This document shows, piece by piece, positions 15,220-24,138 of a stretch of 64,000 nucleotides of DNA. A program made the translations under genes and the position numbers. Source of the DNA: Fervidibacter canadensis (GTDB lineage Bacteria; Armatimonadota; Fervidibacteria; Fervidibacterales; Fervidibacteraceae); assembly GCA_041446545.1 (NCBI GenBank), contig JBGOEJ010000003.1, forward strand, positions 62,001-126,000. Direction: 5' to 3'. Numbering within the stretch: position 1 is the stretch's first letter; each line of letters opens with the position of its first letter. The notes below the pieces were generated by a model that ran no database searches, was not told where the DNA came from, and saw only the letters and a list, made by a program, of their open reading frames with translations.

Positions 15220-16452
15220 ATGGGGCAAGCGAAAGTTGTCATCGTCGGTGGTGGCGTCGGAGGCACTTTCGTCGCCAACTTGTTGGCAAAGCAAAATGAC
15301 CGTTTGGAAGTGACCGTCGTGGATGCCACAGGCGTTCACCACTATCAGCCCGGCTTGCTCTATGTGCCCTTCGGATGGGAACGACCAGAACGATTGCGCC
15401 ACGACGAACGCCGTTTGCTCCATCCCGCTGTTCAGTTGCTTCAAGCCCCTGTAGAGCGCATTGATGTTGATGCACGACAGTTGCGGTTACCCGATGGCGG
15501 GATGCTGCCTTACGATTTCCTCGTCATCGCCACTGGTTCCTGCCCCGTTCCTGACGAAATCCCCGGCTTGGCAGAAGGCAGCCATCACTTTTACACCGAA
15601 CCTGCTGCCGTGCGATTGCGAGAGGCACTTCACCGCTTTGAAGGTGGACGGCTTATTGTCGGCATCGCTGGCTTCCCTTACAAGTGCCCGCCAGCCCCTT
15701 TGGAGTTCACCTTGCTCTTGGATGATTGGCTGCGTCGGCGTGGATTGCGAAAGCGAACGGAACTTGTTTTCGTCACTCCCTTGCCTCAAGTTTTCTCCCT
15801 TCCCTCCGTCGCCCCGCTTTTTGAGGAACTGTTCGCCGACAAGGGCATCAAGGTGGAAACCTTCTTCAACACTGAGCGGGTTGACCCTGAGCGGCGTCGC
15901 CTCGTGTCTTTGGAGGGAACGGAGTTGGATTACGACCTTTTGGTGCTCATCCCGCCCCATCAAGGCTCGCCTCTCATCAGGGCTTCTTACCTCGGCGACC
16001 GAGGCGGTTGGGTGCCGACGGAGAAATTCACCCTGCAAGTGAAAGGGCAAGAACGATTGTTTGCCCTCGGAGATGCGACGGATTTGCCCGTCAGCAAAAG
16101 CGGCGCTGCCGCCCATTTTCAAGCCCCTATCCTCGCTCAAAACCTGTTGCGCCTCATCGCTGGACAAGAGCCTGATGCTCGCTACGATGGGAGCGTGATG
16201 TGTCTGGTGGAGACAGGCAATGGGAAAGCGACGCTGTTGCGCTTCAATTACGAACAGCCCCCCCAACCACCCCGACCGTCCCTTTGGTTTCGTTGGCTAA
16301 AGACGCTGTTGAACCGTCTTTATCCCGCTCTTGTCCCGAAAGGCATCGCCTTGGGTGAATTCCTCACTCTCTTGCAGGGCAAATTTGCGAGAACCGAACC
16401 TTTTTGCGGCTCGGCGTTGATGGAGCAATGGTCGCAAAAACTGGGGGAGTGA
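15220..16452 (+). CDS. Sulfide:quinone oxidoreductase-like FAD protein
   Basis: The 410-residue flavoprotein has an N-terminal FAD motif (VVIVGGGVGGTFVANLLA), the segment YKCPPAPLEFTLLLDDWLRRRG with Cys156 typical of sulfide:quinone oxidoreductases, a second conserved-position Cys328 (SVMCLVETG) and FALGDATDLPVSKSGAAAHFQA. The C-terminal amphipathic region (about 345-390) could dock to the membrane. SQR oxidises sulfide to polysulfide and reduces quinone. The third cysteine expected in classical SQRs is not clear (Cys108 is in an unusual place), so a flavocytochrome-c-like or NADH-type role remains possible. It is coupled to the TusA-like gene and followed within 6 bp by the ECF sigma gene. 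Confidence 0.82.
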   Translation: MGQAKVVIVGGGVGGTFVANLLAKQNDRLEVTVVDATGVHHYQPGLLYVPFGWERPERLRHDERRLLHPAVQLLQAPVERIDVDARQLRLPDGGMLPYDFLVIATGSCPVPDEIPGLAEGSHHFYTEPAAVRLREALHRFEGGRLIVGIAGFPYKCPPAPLEFTLLLDDWLRRRGLRKRTELVFVTPLPQVFSLPSVAPLFEELFADKGIKVETFFNTERVDPERRRLVSLEGTELDYDLLVLIPPHQGSPLIRASYLGDRGGWVPTEKFTLQVKGQERLFALGDATDLPVSKSGAAAHFQAPILAQNLLRLIAGQEPDARYDGSVMCLVETGNGKATLLRFNYEQPPQPPRPSLWFRWLKTLLNRLYPALVPKGIALGEFLTLLQGKFARTEPFCGSALMEQWSQKLGE

Positions 16453-16457
16453 GGGAG

Positions 16458-16979
16458 ATGACGGAAGAAATTTGGCGCTATCGCGAAGAAGTCCATCGGT
16501 TGGCACGGCAATTGTGCCGCCATCGGGAAGATGCCGAGGATGTCGCCCAAGCGACTTTGTTAAAAGCCGCCCAACACTTGAAGGAATTTCGCGGCGAAGC
16601 CAGCCTGCGCACTTGGCTCCATCGCATCGCCACCAACGAATGCCGCATGCTGCGCCGACGCCCAACGCCGCTTTCTTTGGAGCAATTGTTGGAAACCGCC
16701 GCCACCGACGACGCCCCACCTTTGGGGTTGCCCGAAGAAGCCCCCGACCCCGAAGAAATCGTCATTGAAGCCGAACGGCGACGGTTAGTCCTCCAAGCCT
16801 TGCAACGGTTGCCCGAACGCTACCAAACCGCTTTGCTCCTCAAGGACGGCGAGGGGATGAAGGAACGGGAAATCGCTGCCGCGATGGGGTTGAGCGTCTC
16901 GGCGGTGAAAGCCCTCCTCCATCGCGCCCGCCTCGCTTTGCGGAAAGAGTTGCAGCGTCACGGTCTTGTGACTTCCTGA
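16458..16979 (+). CDS. ECF-type RNA polymerase sigma factor
   Basis: The 173-residue protein contains region 2 (EDAEDVAQATLLKAAQHLKEF, then SLRTWLHRIATNECRMLRRR) and region 4 (LQRLPERYQTALLLKDGEGMKEREIAAAMGLSVSAVKALLHRARLALRKEL), the two-domain layout of extracytoplasmic-function sigma factors. It starts 6 bp after the SQR-like gene with GGGGGAG upstream. No anti-sigma gene follows; the next gene is a convergent LacI regulator overlapping its last 22 bp. Its target promoters may include the redox/sulfur genes, which is inference from position. Confidence 0.92.
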   Translation: MTEEIWRYREEVHRLARQLCRHREDAEDVAQATLLKAAQHLKEFRGEASLRTWLHRIATNECRMLRRRPTPLSLEQLLETAATDDAPPLGLPEEAPDPEEIVIEAERRRLVLQALQRLPERYQTALLLKDGEGMKEREIAAAMGLSVSAVKALLHRARLALRKELQRHGLVTS

Positions 16980-17992
16980 GTTTGCCCCTCAACCCGCAAC
17001 GGAACGGGTAGGCGTTCTCGGACGGGCGGCTCCAACCGTTTTTGAATCAAGCCCATCAATCGCTCCGCCGCTACAGCGCCCAGTTGAAAGTAAGATGGCT
17101 CCAAAGCAGCAACTCCCGGCAGGCATTTCATTTGCCCCGCAAACTTCTCCTTGACGATCAACCCTAAGTCATTGGGCACCTTCACCCTGCGCTCTATCAG
17201 GGCGCGGGAAAATCCGAGGGCTGCCATCTCCGCCAAAAAGACCAGCCCTTCGGGACGGCTTTTGAGGGCGAAAAAGCGTTGGGCAAATTCATAACCCTCG
17301 TCGGCAGTGTAACCGACCGTCCAAACCCATTGAGGGCGAAAGGGAAATCCCAACTCCGAAAGGGCATGCTCAAAACCCCGCAAGTTTTCTCGGTGGCAGG
17401 TATAGTCCAAGCCAGGCAGCGCCAAACCGAGGCGACGGTAACCCCGTTGAGCGAGATAATGCACCGCCTGCACCGCCATCCCAAAGTTATCCAAGTCCAC
17501 GCTGTTAATGTCGGAAAAGTGCTCGGGTGGGGTGCTAACGAGCACCATCGGCAGCGAACTTTTGCGCCATAGCGCTAAGGAAGGGTCGTCGTGGCGGATA
17601 GCGCCGACCAACAATACCCCGTCCACCTCGTTGGCGTGAAAAAGTTGGGGCGCTGGCAAGTAGCCTTCTGAAGAGGGGTTAATTCGCAGCAGCAAGCCGT
17701 AATCATGTTGCCCCAAAACTTCGCTGGCACCTGCCATGACAAAAGCCATCGCAGGATGGCGAGCAACTTCCGCCATCGCCCAAGCGAAACAGATGCCGAC
17801 GGTGAAGGTGCGCCCTTCCGCCAAACTGCGGGCACCCCGATGGGGGCGATAACCCAATTGTTGGGCAAGGCGTAAAACCTTTTGCTTTGTCTTCTCGCTG
17901 TAGCGCACCCGCTTATTATCGCCCCGCAAAATCGCCGAAACGACCGCATGGGAGACACCCGCCTTGCGGGCAATCTCTCGGATAGTCGGCAT
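16958..17992 (-). CDS. LacI-family transcriptional regulator
   Basis: This regulator of about 344 residues starts MPTIREIARKAGVSHAVVSAILRGDNKRVRYSEKTKQKVLRLAQQLGYRP, the LacI helix-turn-helix and hinge helix. A periplasmic-binding-protein-like effector domain follows (NEVDGVLLVGAIR, GYRRLGLALPGLDYTCHRENLRGFEHAL). Such regulators usually repress sugar-use genes until a sugar binds. Likely targets are nearby carbohydrate genes such as the GH-A hydrolase at 18541, though no operator was identified. Upstream in-frame ATG 18001 and GTG 18004 are alternative starts; AAGGTG fits the spacing to 17992. Confidence 0.9.
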   Translation of the reverse strand: MPTIREIARKAGVSHAVVSAILRGDNKRVRYSEKTKQKVLRLAQQLGYRPHRGARSLAEGRTFTVGICFAWAMAEVARHPAMAFVMAGASEVLGQHDYGLLLRINPSSEGYLPAPQLFHANEVDGVLLVGAIRHDDPSLALWRKSSLPMVLVSTPPEHFSDINSVDLDNFGMAVQAVHYLAQRGYRRLGLALPGLDYTCHRENLRGFEHALSELGFPFRPQWVWTVGYTADEGYEFAQRFFALKSRPEGLVFLAEMAALGFSRALIERRVKVPNDLGLIVKEKFAGQMKCLPGVAALEPSYFQLGAVAAERLMGLIQKRLEPPVRERLPVPLRVEGQTQEVTRP

Positions 17993-18218
17993 CTCGGTCA
18001 TCACCTTCGGTTATTTTGACGGACGACAACACCCGTTGACAGAACGCCAACTTTTCAGCGGCACAGGATAACCCATGCCTCACCCCAAGCGTCAGTTAGC
18101 CACCTCCGCTAAGAGCCCTTTACAGACCTGAAGGGTCGTGTTACTTTACCCTTGGCGCTGGGTGTGCTTTGCCCTCTGCCTTCCTTCCCTTTGTCTTAGC
18201 AGCCGAAAGGAATTAAGG

Positions 18219-18303
18219 GGGCGGGTGGCGGAACCTGGGAGACGCGCTGGATTTAGGATCCAGTGGCTTCAAAGCCGTGCGGGTTCAAATCCCGCCCCGC
18301 CCA
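18219..18303 (+). tRNA. tRNA-Leu (anticodon UAG)
   Basis: The 85-nt cloverleaf has acceptor arms GGGCGGG/CCCGCCC with discriminator A. The anticodon stem-loop is CTGGA-TTTAGGA-TCCAG with anticodon TAG. A long type II variable arm (around GGCTTCAAAGCC) precedes the T arm GCGGG-TTCAAAT-CCCGC. The bases after the discriminator read CCCA, so the 3' CCA is not encoded exactly and would be added enzymatically. It reads codon CUA and, with wobble, CUN. Confidence 0.95.
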
Positions 18304-18540
18304 CCCATCGCAAGTTGACCGACATCTTCCTTCCCTTCTTTGAAAACCGTCCCGCTAAAAGCCGCAGGGGATAAGGACTTTGCAAAAGTCATTTGTTGAA
18401 AGCACCGTTGAGCCGAGGTTTCCCCCTCCTTGCACTCATTTCGTCCCATCGTGAGTCATAGCGTTAATCGGTGCGTCGGCTAAAAGGCAACGCTAAACTT
18501 GCCCACAGAGACCTTGGGAAAATTTGTTAGGAGGCGCAAG

Positions 18541-21243
18541 ATGATGGCGAAGAAAGGTTTGATGCGGTTACTGGGCTTGATTCTGGCAGCGGTAGGGTTA
18601 GCGTGGTTGGTGGGGTGGCGTCAGGGCAAGGCGCAAATGCCTGTGCGAGCGGCGGCGAAATTGGTTTATGTTTGGTGGGAAGCGGAGCGACCTATCGCCA
18701 CCAACTTCCCGCCGCCAGAACGCAATCCCTTCGCACCATCAAACCCACAGGAAGCCGCCGTCCTCTCCGAAGGGCGTTGGATTGGCATCACAGGCAAATA
18801 CACCCAAACGCCCTTTCTGGAATACGAGGTCACCATCCCGCAAACTGGCGACTACCACTTTTTCGTCCGCAAGTTTTGGAAGCACGGACCGTTCCGCTGG
18901 CGGTTTGACGGACAACCTTGGCAGGAAGTGCCCTTTGAAGTTGCCTTGCTGGACAGTGAGGAGTTGCGGACTTTCATCGTCGTCAACTGGGTTTACGCAG
19001 GGCAAGTGCGTTTGACGGCAGGCAAGCATCGGTTGCGCATTGAGCAAACCAATTCTGAAGGCGCTGCCGCTTACGACTGTTTCCTGCTCATCAATCACCT
19101 TTGGATGCCGAAAGGGAAACTCAAGCCAGGCGAGCAAGCGAAAGTGGACGCACAAGGTTGGTCTCCTTTTGATCCCGACGCCGATGCTTTTGCCCCGTCA
19201 CCCATTGACCTTCGTTCACTCAACGAGAAATTTGCGGGTGAGAAAGGCTTCATCGCTGTCAAGGGCGATCAGTTTGTGCATAGCAAGACGGGTGAACCCG
19301 TCCGCTTCTGGGGTGTGAACGCAGGTCCCGACACCGTGCGCCTTCCCAAACCGTTCGTGAATTACCTTGCGCGCCATTTGGCGAAGTTGGGTGTCAACAT
19401 CGTCCGCGTTCACGGGAGCATTTGGCGCAGCGACGATTTCCGACAGGTGGATGCCGACTACCTTGACCGTTTGTTTTATTTCGTCGCGGCGATGAAACGG
19501 CAGGGGATTTACACGGGACTTTCGGTTTACTTCCCACTTTGGCTGCAGTTGTCGGGGCGGGATGGTTTTGCGGGCTACAAAAATCAGCATCCGTTCGCTT
19601 TGCTCTTTTTCAGCCGACCGTTTCAGGAAGTTTACAAAGGTTGGTGGCATCGGTTGCTGACGACGCCCAACCCTTACACGAGCGTCCCTCTGAAAGATGA
19701 GCCAGCGGTGGCGTATGTGGAACTGGTCAACGAAGACAGTTACCTGTTCTGGACTTTCAACTACGACAATGTGCCTGCGCCGACGATGGAGCAACTGGAG
19801 CGGGAGTTTGCTCTTTGGGTGGAGGGCAAGTATGGCTCGCTGGAAGACGCTTTGCGGGCGTGGAACGGGCGAAAGCACCCGCGCGATGACTTGACACAAA
19901 AGCGACTGGGCTTTTTGCATCTTTGGGAAATCTTCAACCAGCGCGACCGACGCTGCCAAGACACAGCGGAGTTTCTGGCGCGTCATCAACGGGCGTTTTT
20001 TGAAGCGATGGTGAGGTTCATCAAAAGCGAACTGGGTTATCGGGGCTTGGTCGTTTGTTCCAACTGGATCACTGCCGACGAACGGACACTCGGACCGTTG
20101 GACAAATGGAGCAACTTAGTCGGCGACTTCATGGATCGGCACGGCTACTTTGGTGGCGTGCACAAGGGGGAGCGAGCAGGCTGGGCGATCAGCGTCGGCG
20201 ACCTTTATGCCGACCGAAGCGCACTGACTTTGCCAAAAGAAGAGGGAAGTTTCTCGCTGCCCATCATGGACATCGGCTACAACGGTAAGCCGTCCATCAT
20301 CAGCGAAATCAACTGGACGCCGCCCAACCGCTTCCGCGCCGAGTTTCCCGTTTTGTGCGCCGCCTATGGAGCACTTCAAGGCAGCGATGGCTTTTTCTTC
20401 TTTGCCCTGAGCGGACCGTTTTGGCAGCGGGCGCTCAGTAAGTTCGCCATCCAGACGCCGACGGTGATGGGGCAATTTCCTGCTTGTGCTTTGCTGTATC
20501 GCAAAGGGTTGGTCAAGGCAGCGCCAGAAGTGGTGCGGGTGGAAGCGAAACTCGCCGACTTGTTCGCGCTCAAAGGTGTGCCCGTTAGGGCGCCGATGAA
20601 CTTGGACGAATTGAGGGTGAAAGACATCCCTGAAGGGGGCAAGGTAAAAGCGGAGCGCCTTGAGGCGATAGACCCGCTGGCGTTTTTTGTCGGGCGGGTA
20701 ACGCTCAACATCAGCGAACATGGGGGCAATTCGGAAATCGCCAACTTGTCGCGGTTCATTGACCGCAACGGGCAAAAAGTTCGGAGCGCAACGGGGGAGT
20801 TAACTTGGGATTACGGGCGGGGCGTCGTCACCATCAACGCGCCGAAAGCGCAAGGGGCGGTCGGGTTTTTGAAGCGAGCGGGGCGCATAGAGTTGGCTGA
20901 TGTCGCCCTTGAGGTGGATGCCGAGTATGCGTCGGTGCTTGTCGTGGCGTCGGACGATTTGCCCTTGCACATTTCCCGACGGATGTTGGTGCAAGTGGTA
21001 ACGGAAGAGAGCAACAACGGTTGGCAGACGAAACTTCAAGATGGCTTGCTGCAAATCGTGAGTTTGGGCGGGTCGCCGTTGCTGGTGCGGGATGCCGTCG
21101 GGCGCATCGTCTTCCGTCGTCCCGACGCAAAATCGTTGCGGGTGACGGCGTTGGATGCTAACGGTTATCCGATGAAAACCCTCGGCGATGCTGCTCACCT
21201 TTCGCTCCTTTCAGGCACGCTTTACTACTTGGTCGGCAAATAG
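18541..21243 (+). CDS. Exported glycoside hydrolase, clan GH-A (GH5-like) with N-terminal carbohydrate-binding-like domain
   Basis: The protein of about 900 residues has a signal/anchor (LLGLILAAVGLAWLVGWRQGKAQ), then a beta-sandwich region (about 45-190: WWEAERPIATNF... GDYHFFVRKFW...) resembling a carbohydrate-binding module. A TIM barrel starts near GFIAVKGDQFVHSKTGEPVRFWGVN. The barrel shows the clan GH-A pattern: YVELVNEDS with candidate acid/base Glu398, and SIISEINW with candidate nucleophile Glu589. The C-terminal part (about 700-900) is beta-rich. Substrate is unknown; a family outside classic GH5 subfamilies is possible. ATG 18541 has AGGAGG six bases upstream, so the frame's earlier start at 18499 was rejected. 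galK follows 163 bp later. Confidence 0.85.
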   Translation: MMAKKGLMRLLGLILAAVGLAWLVGWRQGKAQMPVRAAAKLVYVWWEAERPIATNFPPPERNPFAPSNPQEAAVLSEGRWIGITGKYTQTPFLEYEVTIPQTGDYHFFVRKFWKHGPFRWRFDGQPWQEVPFEVALLDSEELRTFIVVNWVYAGQVRLTAGKHRLRIEQTNSEGAAAYDCFLLINHLWMPKGKLKPGEQAKVDAQGWSPFDPDADAFAPSPIDLRSLNEKFAGEKGFIAVKGDQFVHSKTGEPVRFWGVNAGPDTVRLPKPFVNYLARHLAKLGVNIVRVHGSIWRSDDFRQVDADYLDRLFYFVAAMKRQGIYTGLSVYFPLWLQLSGRDGFAGYKNQHPFALLFFSRPFQEVYKGWWHRLLTTPNPYTSVPLKDEPAVAYVELVNEDSYLFWTFNYDNVPAPTMEQLEREFALWVEGKYGSLEDALRAWNGRKHPRDDLTQKRLGFLHLWEIFNQRDRRCQDTAEFLARHQRAFFEAMVRFIKSELGYRGLVVCSNWITADERTLGPLDKWSNLVGDFMDRHGYFGGVHKGERAGWAISVGDLYADRSALTLPKEEGSFSLPIMDIGYNGKPSIISEINWTPPNRFRAEFPVLCAAYGALQGSDGFFFFALSGPFWQRALSKFAIQTPTVMGQFPACALLYRKGLVKAAPEVVRVEAKLADLFALKGVPVRAPMNLDELRVKDIPEGGKVKAERLEAIDPLAFFVGRVTLNISEHGGNSEIANLSRFIDRNGQKVRSATGELTWDYGRGVVTINAPKAQGAVGFLKRAGRIELADVALEVDAEYASVLVVASDDLPLHISRRMLVQVVTEESNNGWQTKLQDGLLQIVSLGGSPLLVRDAVGRIVFRRPDAKSLRVTALDANGYPMKTLGDAAHLSLLSGTLYYLVGK

Positions 21244-21406
21244 CGAGGAACGAAGAGCAGGGGACGAGGGCGTTCAGACCCCCTCTTGATTGCCCCATCG
21301 GCACAGTGGCAATTTCTTTGCGGCTGGGAGTTCATCGCAGATAATAGCCGCCTGTTGGAGCGGCAACCAGCCATGAAAAAGGCGACAGCGGGAGGAGGTT
21401 TTGACA

Positions 21407-22615
21407 ATGGCTTGGCAGCAGACGGGCATGGAGGCAAGGGAACGAGCAATCACGAAATTTCGTGAATTGTTCGGGGCGATGCCAGAAAGCATCGCCACCG
21501 CTCCTGGGCGAGTCAACTTAATCGGCGAGCACACAGACTACAACGACGGTTTTGTCATGCCCATCGCCATTGACCGCGTGTTGGCGGTGGCGGCACGGTG
21601 GCGGGACGACCGCCTCGTCCGCGTCGTTGCCGTTGATTTCAACGAGGTGGACGAATTTTCGCTGGACGCCATTGAGCGCGATGAGAAAGGCGGTTGGCGC
21701 AATTACCTGCGTGGGGTTGCGTGGGTGGCGGCGCAAATGGGGTTGCCCTTGCAGGGCATAGAGGCGGTCATCACCAGCGACATTCCCATCGGGGCAGGGT
21801 TGAGTTCGTCGGCGGCGTTGGAAGTCGCTTTTGCGATGGCGCTGTTGAAATTGAACGCCGTTCAGGCAGAACCTTTAGTTTTGGCGCTATGGTGTCAGCG
21901 GGCGGAAAACGAATTTGTCGGGGTTCGGTGCGGAATCATGGATCAGATGGCGGCGACTTTGGGCAAACGCCGACACGCTTTGTTGCTGGATTGCCGCGAC
22001 TTGAGTTACGAGCATGTCCCTTTGCCTGAAGGCATCGCTTTTATCGTCGCCGACACAGGTAAGCCGAGGGCGCTGGCAGCGTCGGAATACAATCGTCGGC
22101 GGCAAGAATGTGAGGAGGCAGTGCGATTGCTGCGGGAGTTATTGGGGCGACCCATTCAAAATTTGCGGGATGTGGACAACGATGAGGTGGAAGCCTTATT
22201 TGAGCAATTGCCCGATCCCATCCGTCGAAGGGCGCGTCATGTGACGGCGGAAAACAATCGCGTCCGAGCCTTTGCGCAGGCGTTGCGGGAGGGCGATTTG
22301 CACCGGGCGGGGGCGTTGCTGTTAGCGTCTCACGCATCCCTGCGGGACGATTACGAGGTGAGTCGCCCTGAGTTGGATGCGATGGTGCGGGCACTGATGG
22401 ACACAGATGGCGTATTGGGCGCACGACTAACAGGCGCTGGGTTCGGCGGCGCCTGCATCGCAATGGTGCGGGCAGAGGCAGTAGAGCGAGTGTTAGCAGA
22501 AGTGCCTGAGCGCTATCAGGCACAACTGGGCGATGAAGCGCCCAACCCGACGCTTTTTGTCGTCCACGCTTCCGATGGCGCTCGCGTTGAATTGCTCCCA
22601 TCCCTTACGCCTTGA
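21407..22615 (+). CDS. galK: Galactokinase
   Basis: This GHMP kinase phosphorylates galactose at O1 with ATP. The 402-residue product has the galactokinase signature PGRVNLIGEHTDYNDGFVMP, the ATP-binding GAGLSSSAALEVAFAMAL, the catalytic-Asp segment CGIMDQMAATLGK and the C-terminal GAGFGGACIAMV. The start ATG 21407 has GGAGGAGG eight bases upstream. Nothing else of a Leloir pathway is in the window apart from the epimerase at 4519, which is distant. The neighbouring hydrolase may release galactose or a galactoside. The 3' end overlaps the convergent Gfo/Idh gene by 11 bp. Confidence 0.96.
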   Translation: MAWQQTGMEARERAITKFRELFGAMPESIATAPGRVNLIGEHTDYNDGFVMPIAIDRVLAVAARWRDDRLVRVVAVDFNEVDEFSLDAIERDEKGGWRNYLRGVAWVAAQMGLPLQGIEAVITSDIPIGAGLSSSAALEVAFAMALLKLNAVQAEPLVLALWCQRAENEFVGVRCGIMDQMAATLGKRRHALLLDCRDLSYEHVPLPEGIAFIVADTGKPRALAASEYNRRRQECEEAVRLLRELLGRPIQNLRDVDNDEVEALFEQLPDPIRRRARHVTAENNRVRAFAQALREGDLHRAGALLLASHASLRDDYEVSRPELDAMVRALMDTDGVLGARLTGAGFGGACIAMVRAEAVERVLAEVPERYQAQLGDEAPNPTLFVVHASDGARVELLPSLTP

Positions 22616-23894
22616 CAACTTGTCGGGTCGGGTCAAAGTGCATCATCTTGCCTTGTCGGTAGGACAATTCGGCAAGGGCAAGGGTGACCATGACCTTGTA
22701 GCCGACATCAATGGGGCAGTTAAGGGGCTTTGTGCGGTCACGGAGGTGGTCAAAGAAGTTTTTGTGGTGCGCTAGAAGGGGGTTGGGGAGAGCGGGAGCA
22801 GGAAGGCGCATTGGCTCCACTTCATCGGCATAGACACGCTCGGGTTGGATGACGAATTCGCTGCCAGAGAGGAACAAGTTGGCTTTGTGCCCACGAACCA
22901 AAACTTCCAAGCCCCGCTCGTTGGCGGTAGAACCTGCGACGACAAGCACCCAGCCGCTGGGAAACTCCGCCATCAGATGGAAAGTGTCGGGAATTTCGCG
23001 GTCTTTGTGGACGAAAGTGCCGCCAGCGGCGACGACACGGGTGGGAAATTCAGCGCCGACGACGAGGAAGATTTGGTGGAGCACATGGGGGAAAAGGTTG
23101 GTGACGATACCGCCCGTGTAGTCCCAAAACTTTTTCCAGCGGAAGAAGCGTTCGGGGTCAAAAGGGCGCTTGGGGGCAGGACCGAGGAACATCTCCCAGT
23201 CCAAGTTGACGCCGGGTTTGGCATCAGGGTCAATGGGATAGTTCCATTCGCCTTGCTTAGAGTTACGGCAGTAACTCGTTTGCGCCCAGACGATTTTGCC
23301 TAACTTGCCCTGCTGGACAAGTTCGCCCACCTGCCGCCAACGGGGTTCAGAAGTCCACTGCGAGCCGATTTGAATGACCGCTTTAGTGCGCATCGCCGTC
23401 TCGTAGACGGCTTTGGCTTCCTCCAAGTAGCGGGTCATCGGTTTCTCAAGGTAAACCGCCTTGCCAGCGTTCATCGCATCTATTGCCATCTTTGCGTGCC
23501 AGTGTTCAGGGGTGACGATGAAAACGGCGTCCACATTAGGGTCGTGAAGGAGTTCGCGGTAGTCGCGGTAGGGTTTGGCGTTGGTGCGTTGGACGGCAGC
23601 GTCCAAGCGCTTTTGATAGACATCGCAAACGGCAACGATAGCGATGTTTTCGCCCTCTTGTTGAAGGCGTTGGATGGTTCGGATGTGGGCATTGCCTTGA
23701 CCGCCACAGCCGATGATGCCGACACCGATACGACTATTGGCGCCGACGACTTGTGGTCCGCCCGCAAGGGCGTAGGAACGACTGGGCTTCCATTGAGCGG
23801 CGAAAGCACCAAGTCCCGTTAACCCGACCGCACGAAGGAAGGAACGGCGCGAGGCAACCGTCGGCTGTCGCTCCGTTTCCTGTCCATCCCTTAT
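22605..23894 (-). CDS. Gfo/Idh/MocA-family oxidoreductase with Tat signal; start unclear
   Basis: The frame encodes a twin-arginine signal (SRRSFLRAVGLTGLGAFAAQ), then a Rossmann fold (IGVGIIGCGGQGNAHIRTIQRL, then IVAVCDVYQKRLDAA), the EKPMTRYLEEA catalytic segment and the Gfo/Idh C-terminal domain. The protein is thus an exported NAD(P)-dependent sugar or cyclitol oxidoreductase of about 429 residues. No ATG, GTG or TTG exists between the upstream stop (23913-23915) and the Tat motif. AAGGAGG is spaced suitably only for an ATA codon at 23894. An ATG at 23887 would need one added base to enter this frame. A TTG at 23606 would delete the whole nucleotide-binding motif and is rejected. Start coordinates are therefore tentative. 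Confidence 0.8.
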   Translation of the reverse strand: MRDGQETERQPTVASRRSFLRAVGLTGLGAFAAQWKPSRSYALAGGPQVVGANSRIGVGIIGCGGQGNAHIRTIQRLQQEGENIAIVAVCDVYQKRLDAAVQRTNAKPYRDYRELLHDPNVDAVFIVTPEHWHAKMAIDAMNAGKAVYLEKPMTRYLEEAKAVYETAMRTKAVIQIGSQWTSEPRWRQVGELVQQGKLGKIVWAQTSYCRNSKQGEWNYPIDPDAKPGVNLDWEMFLGPAPKRPFDPERFFRWKKFWDYTGGIVTNLFPHVLHQIFLVVGAEFPTRVVAAGGTFVHKDREIPDTFHLMAEFPSGWVLVVAGSTANERGLEVLVRGHKANLFLSGSEFVIQPERVYADEVEPMRLPAPALPNPLLAHHKNFFDHLRDRTKPLNCPIDVGYKVMVTLALAELSYRQGKMMHFDPTRQVVKA

Positions 23895-24076
23895 CGCCCG
23901 AACCCTCCTTTTTCATATGATTGCCGACACTTGCCAAAGATTGTGACGCACGAAGGGCGCAAAGGGATGCTGAAAGTGCGAAAGAACCCTTCGGACGACG
24001 CATCGGAGGGCGCTAACTCTTTCCATCGGCAAAGGGCAAGGTTAAACTAAAAGCGGTCGGTCGTGGTGTCGTTCTG

Positions 24077-24110
24077 AGTGGGTGAGCGGGAAGCACCCAC
24101 TTTTTCTTTT
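24077..24110 (+). terminator. Rho-independent terminator-like hairpin in the nusA leader
   Basis: The stem AGTGGGTG (24077-24084) pairs perfectly with CACCCACT (24094-24101) across a 9-base loop and runs into TTTTTCTTTT. The gene upstream is transcribed in the opposite direction, so a plus-strand terminator here can only act on transcripts that begin in the preceding 180 bp, that is, on nusA's own leader. A second small hairpin, CACCT/AGGTG (24117-24131), covers part of the ribosome-binding region. Confidence 0.75.
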
Positions 24111-24138
24111 GCCTGCCACCTTTGTGAGGTGTGAGGGC

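Noticed and set aside
22605..23606. TTG start at 23606 for the Gfo/Idh gene
   Set aside because: It would remove the Tat signal and the GCGGQG nucleotide-binding motif that continue in frame upstream.
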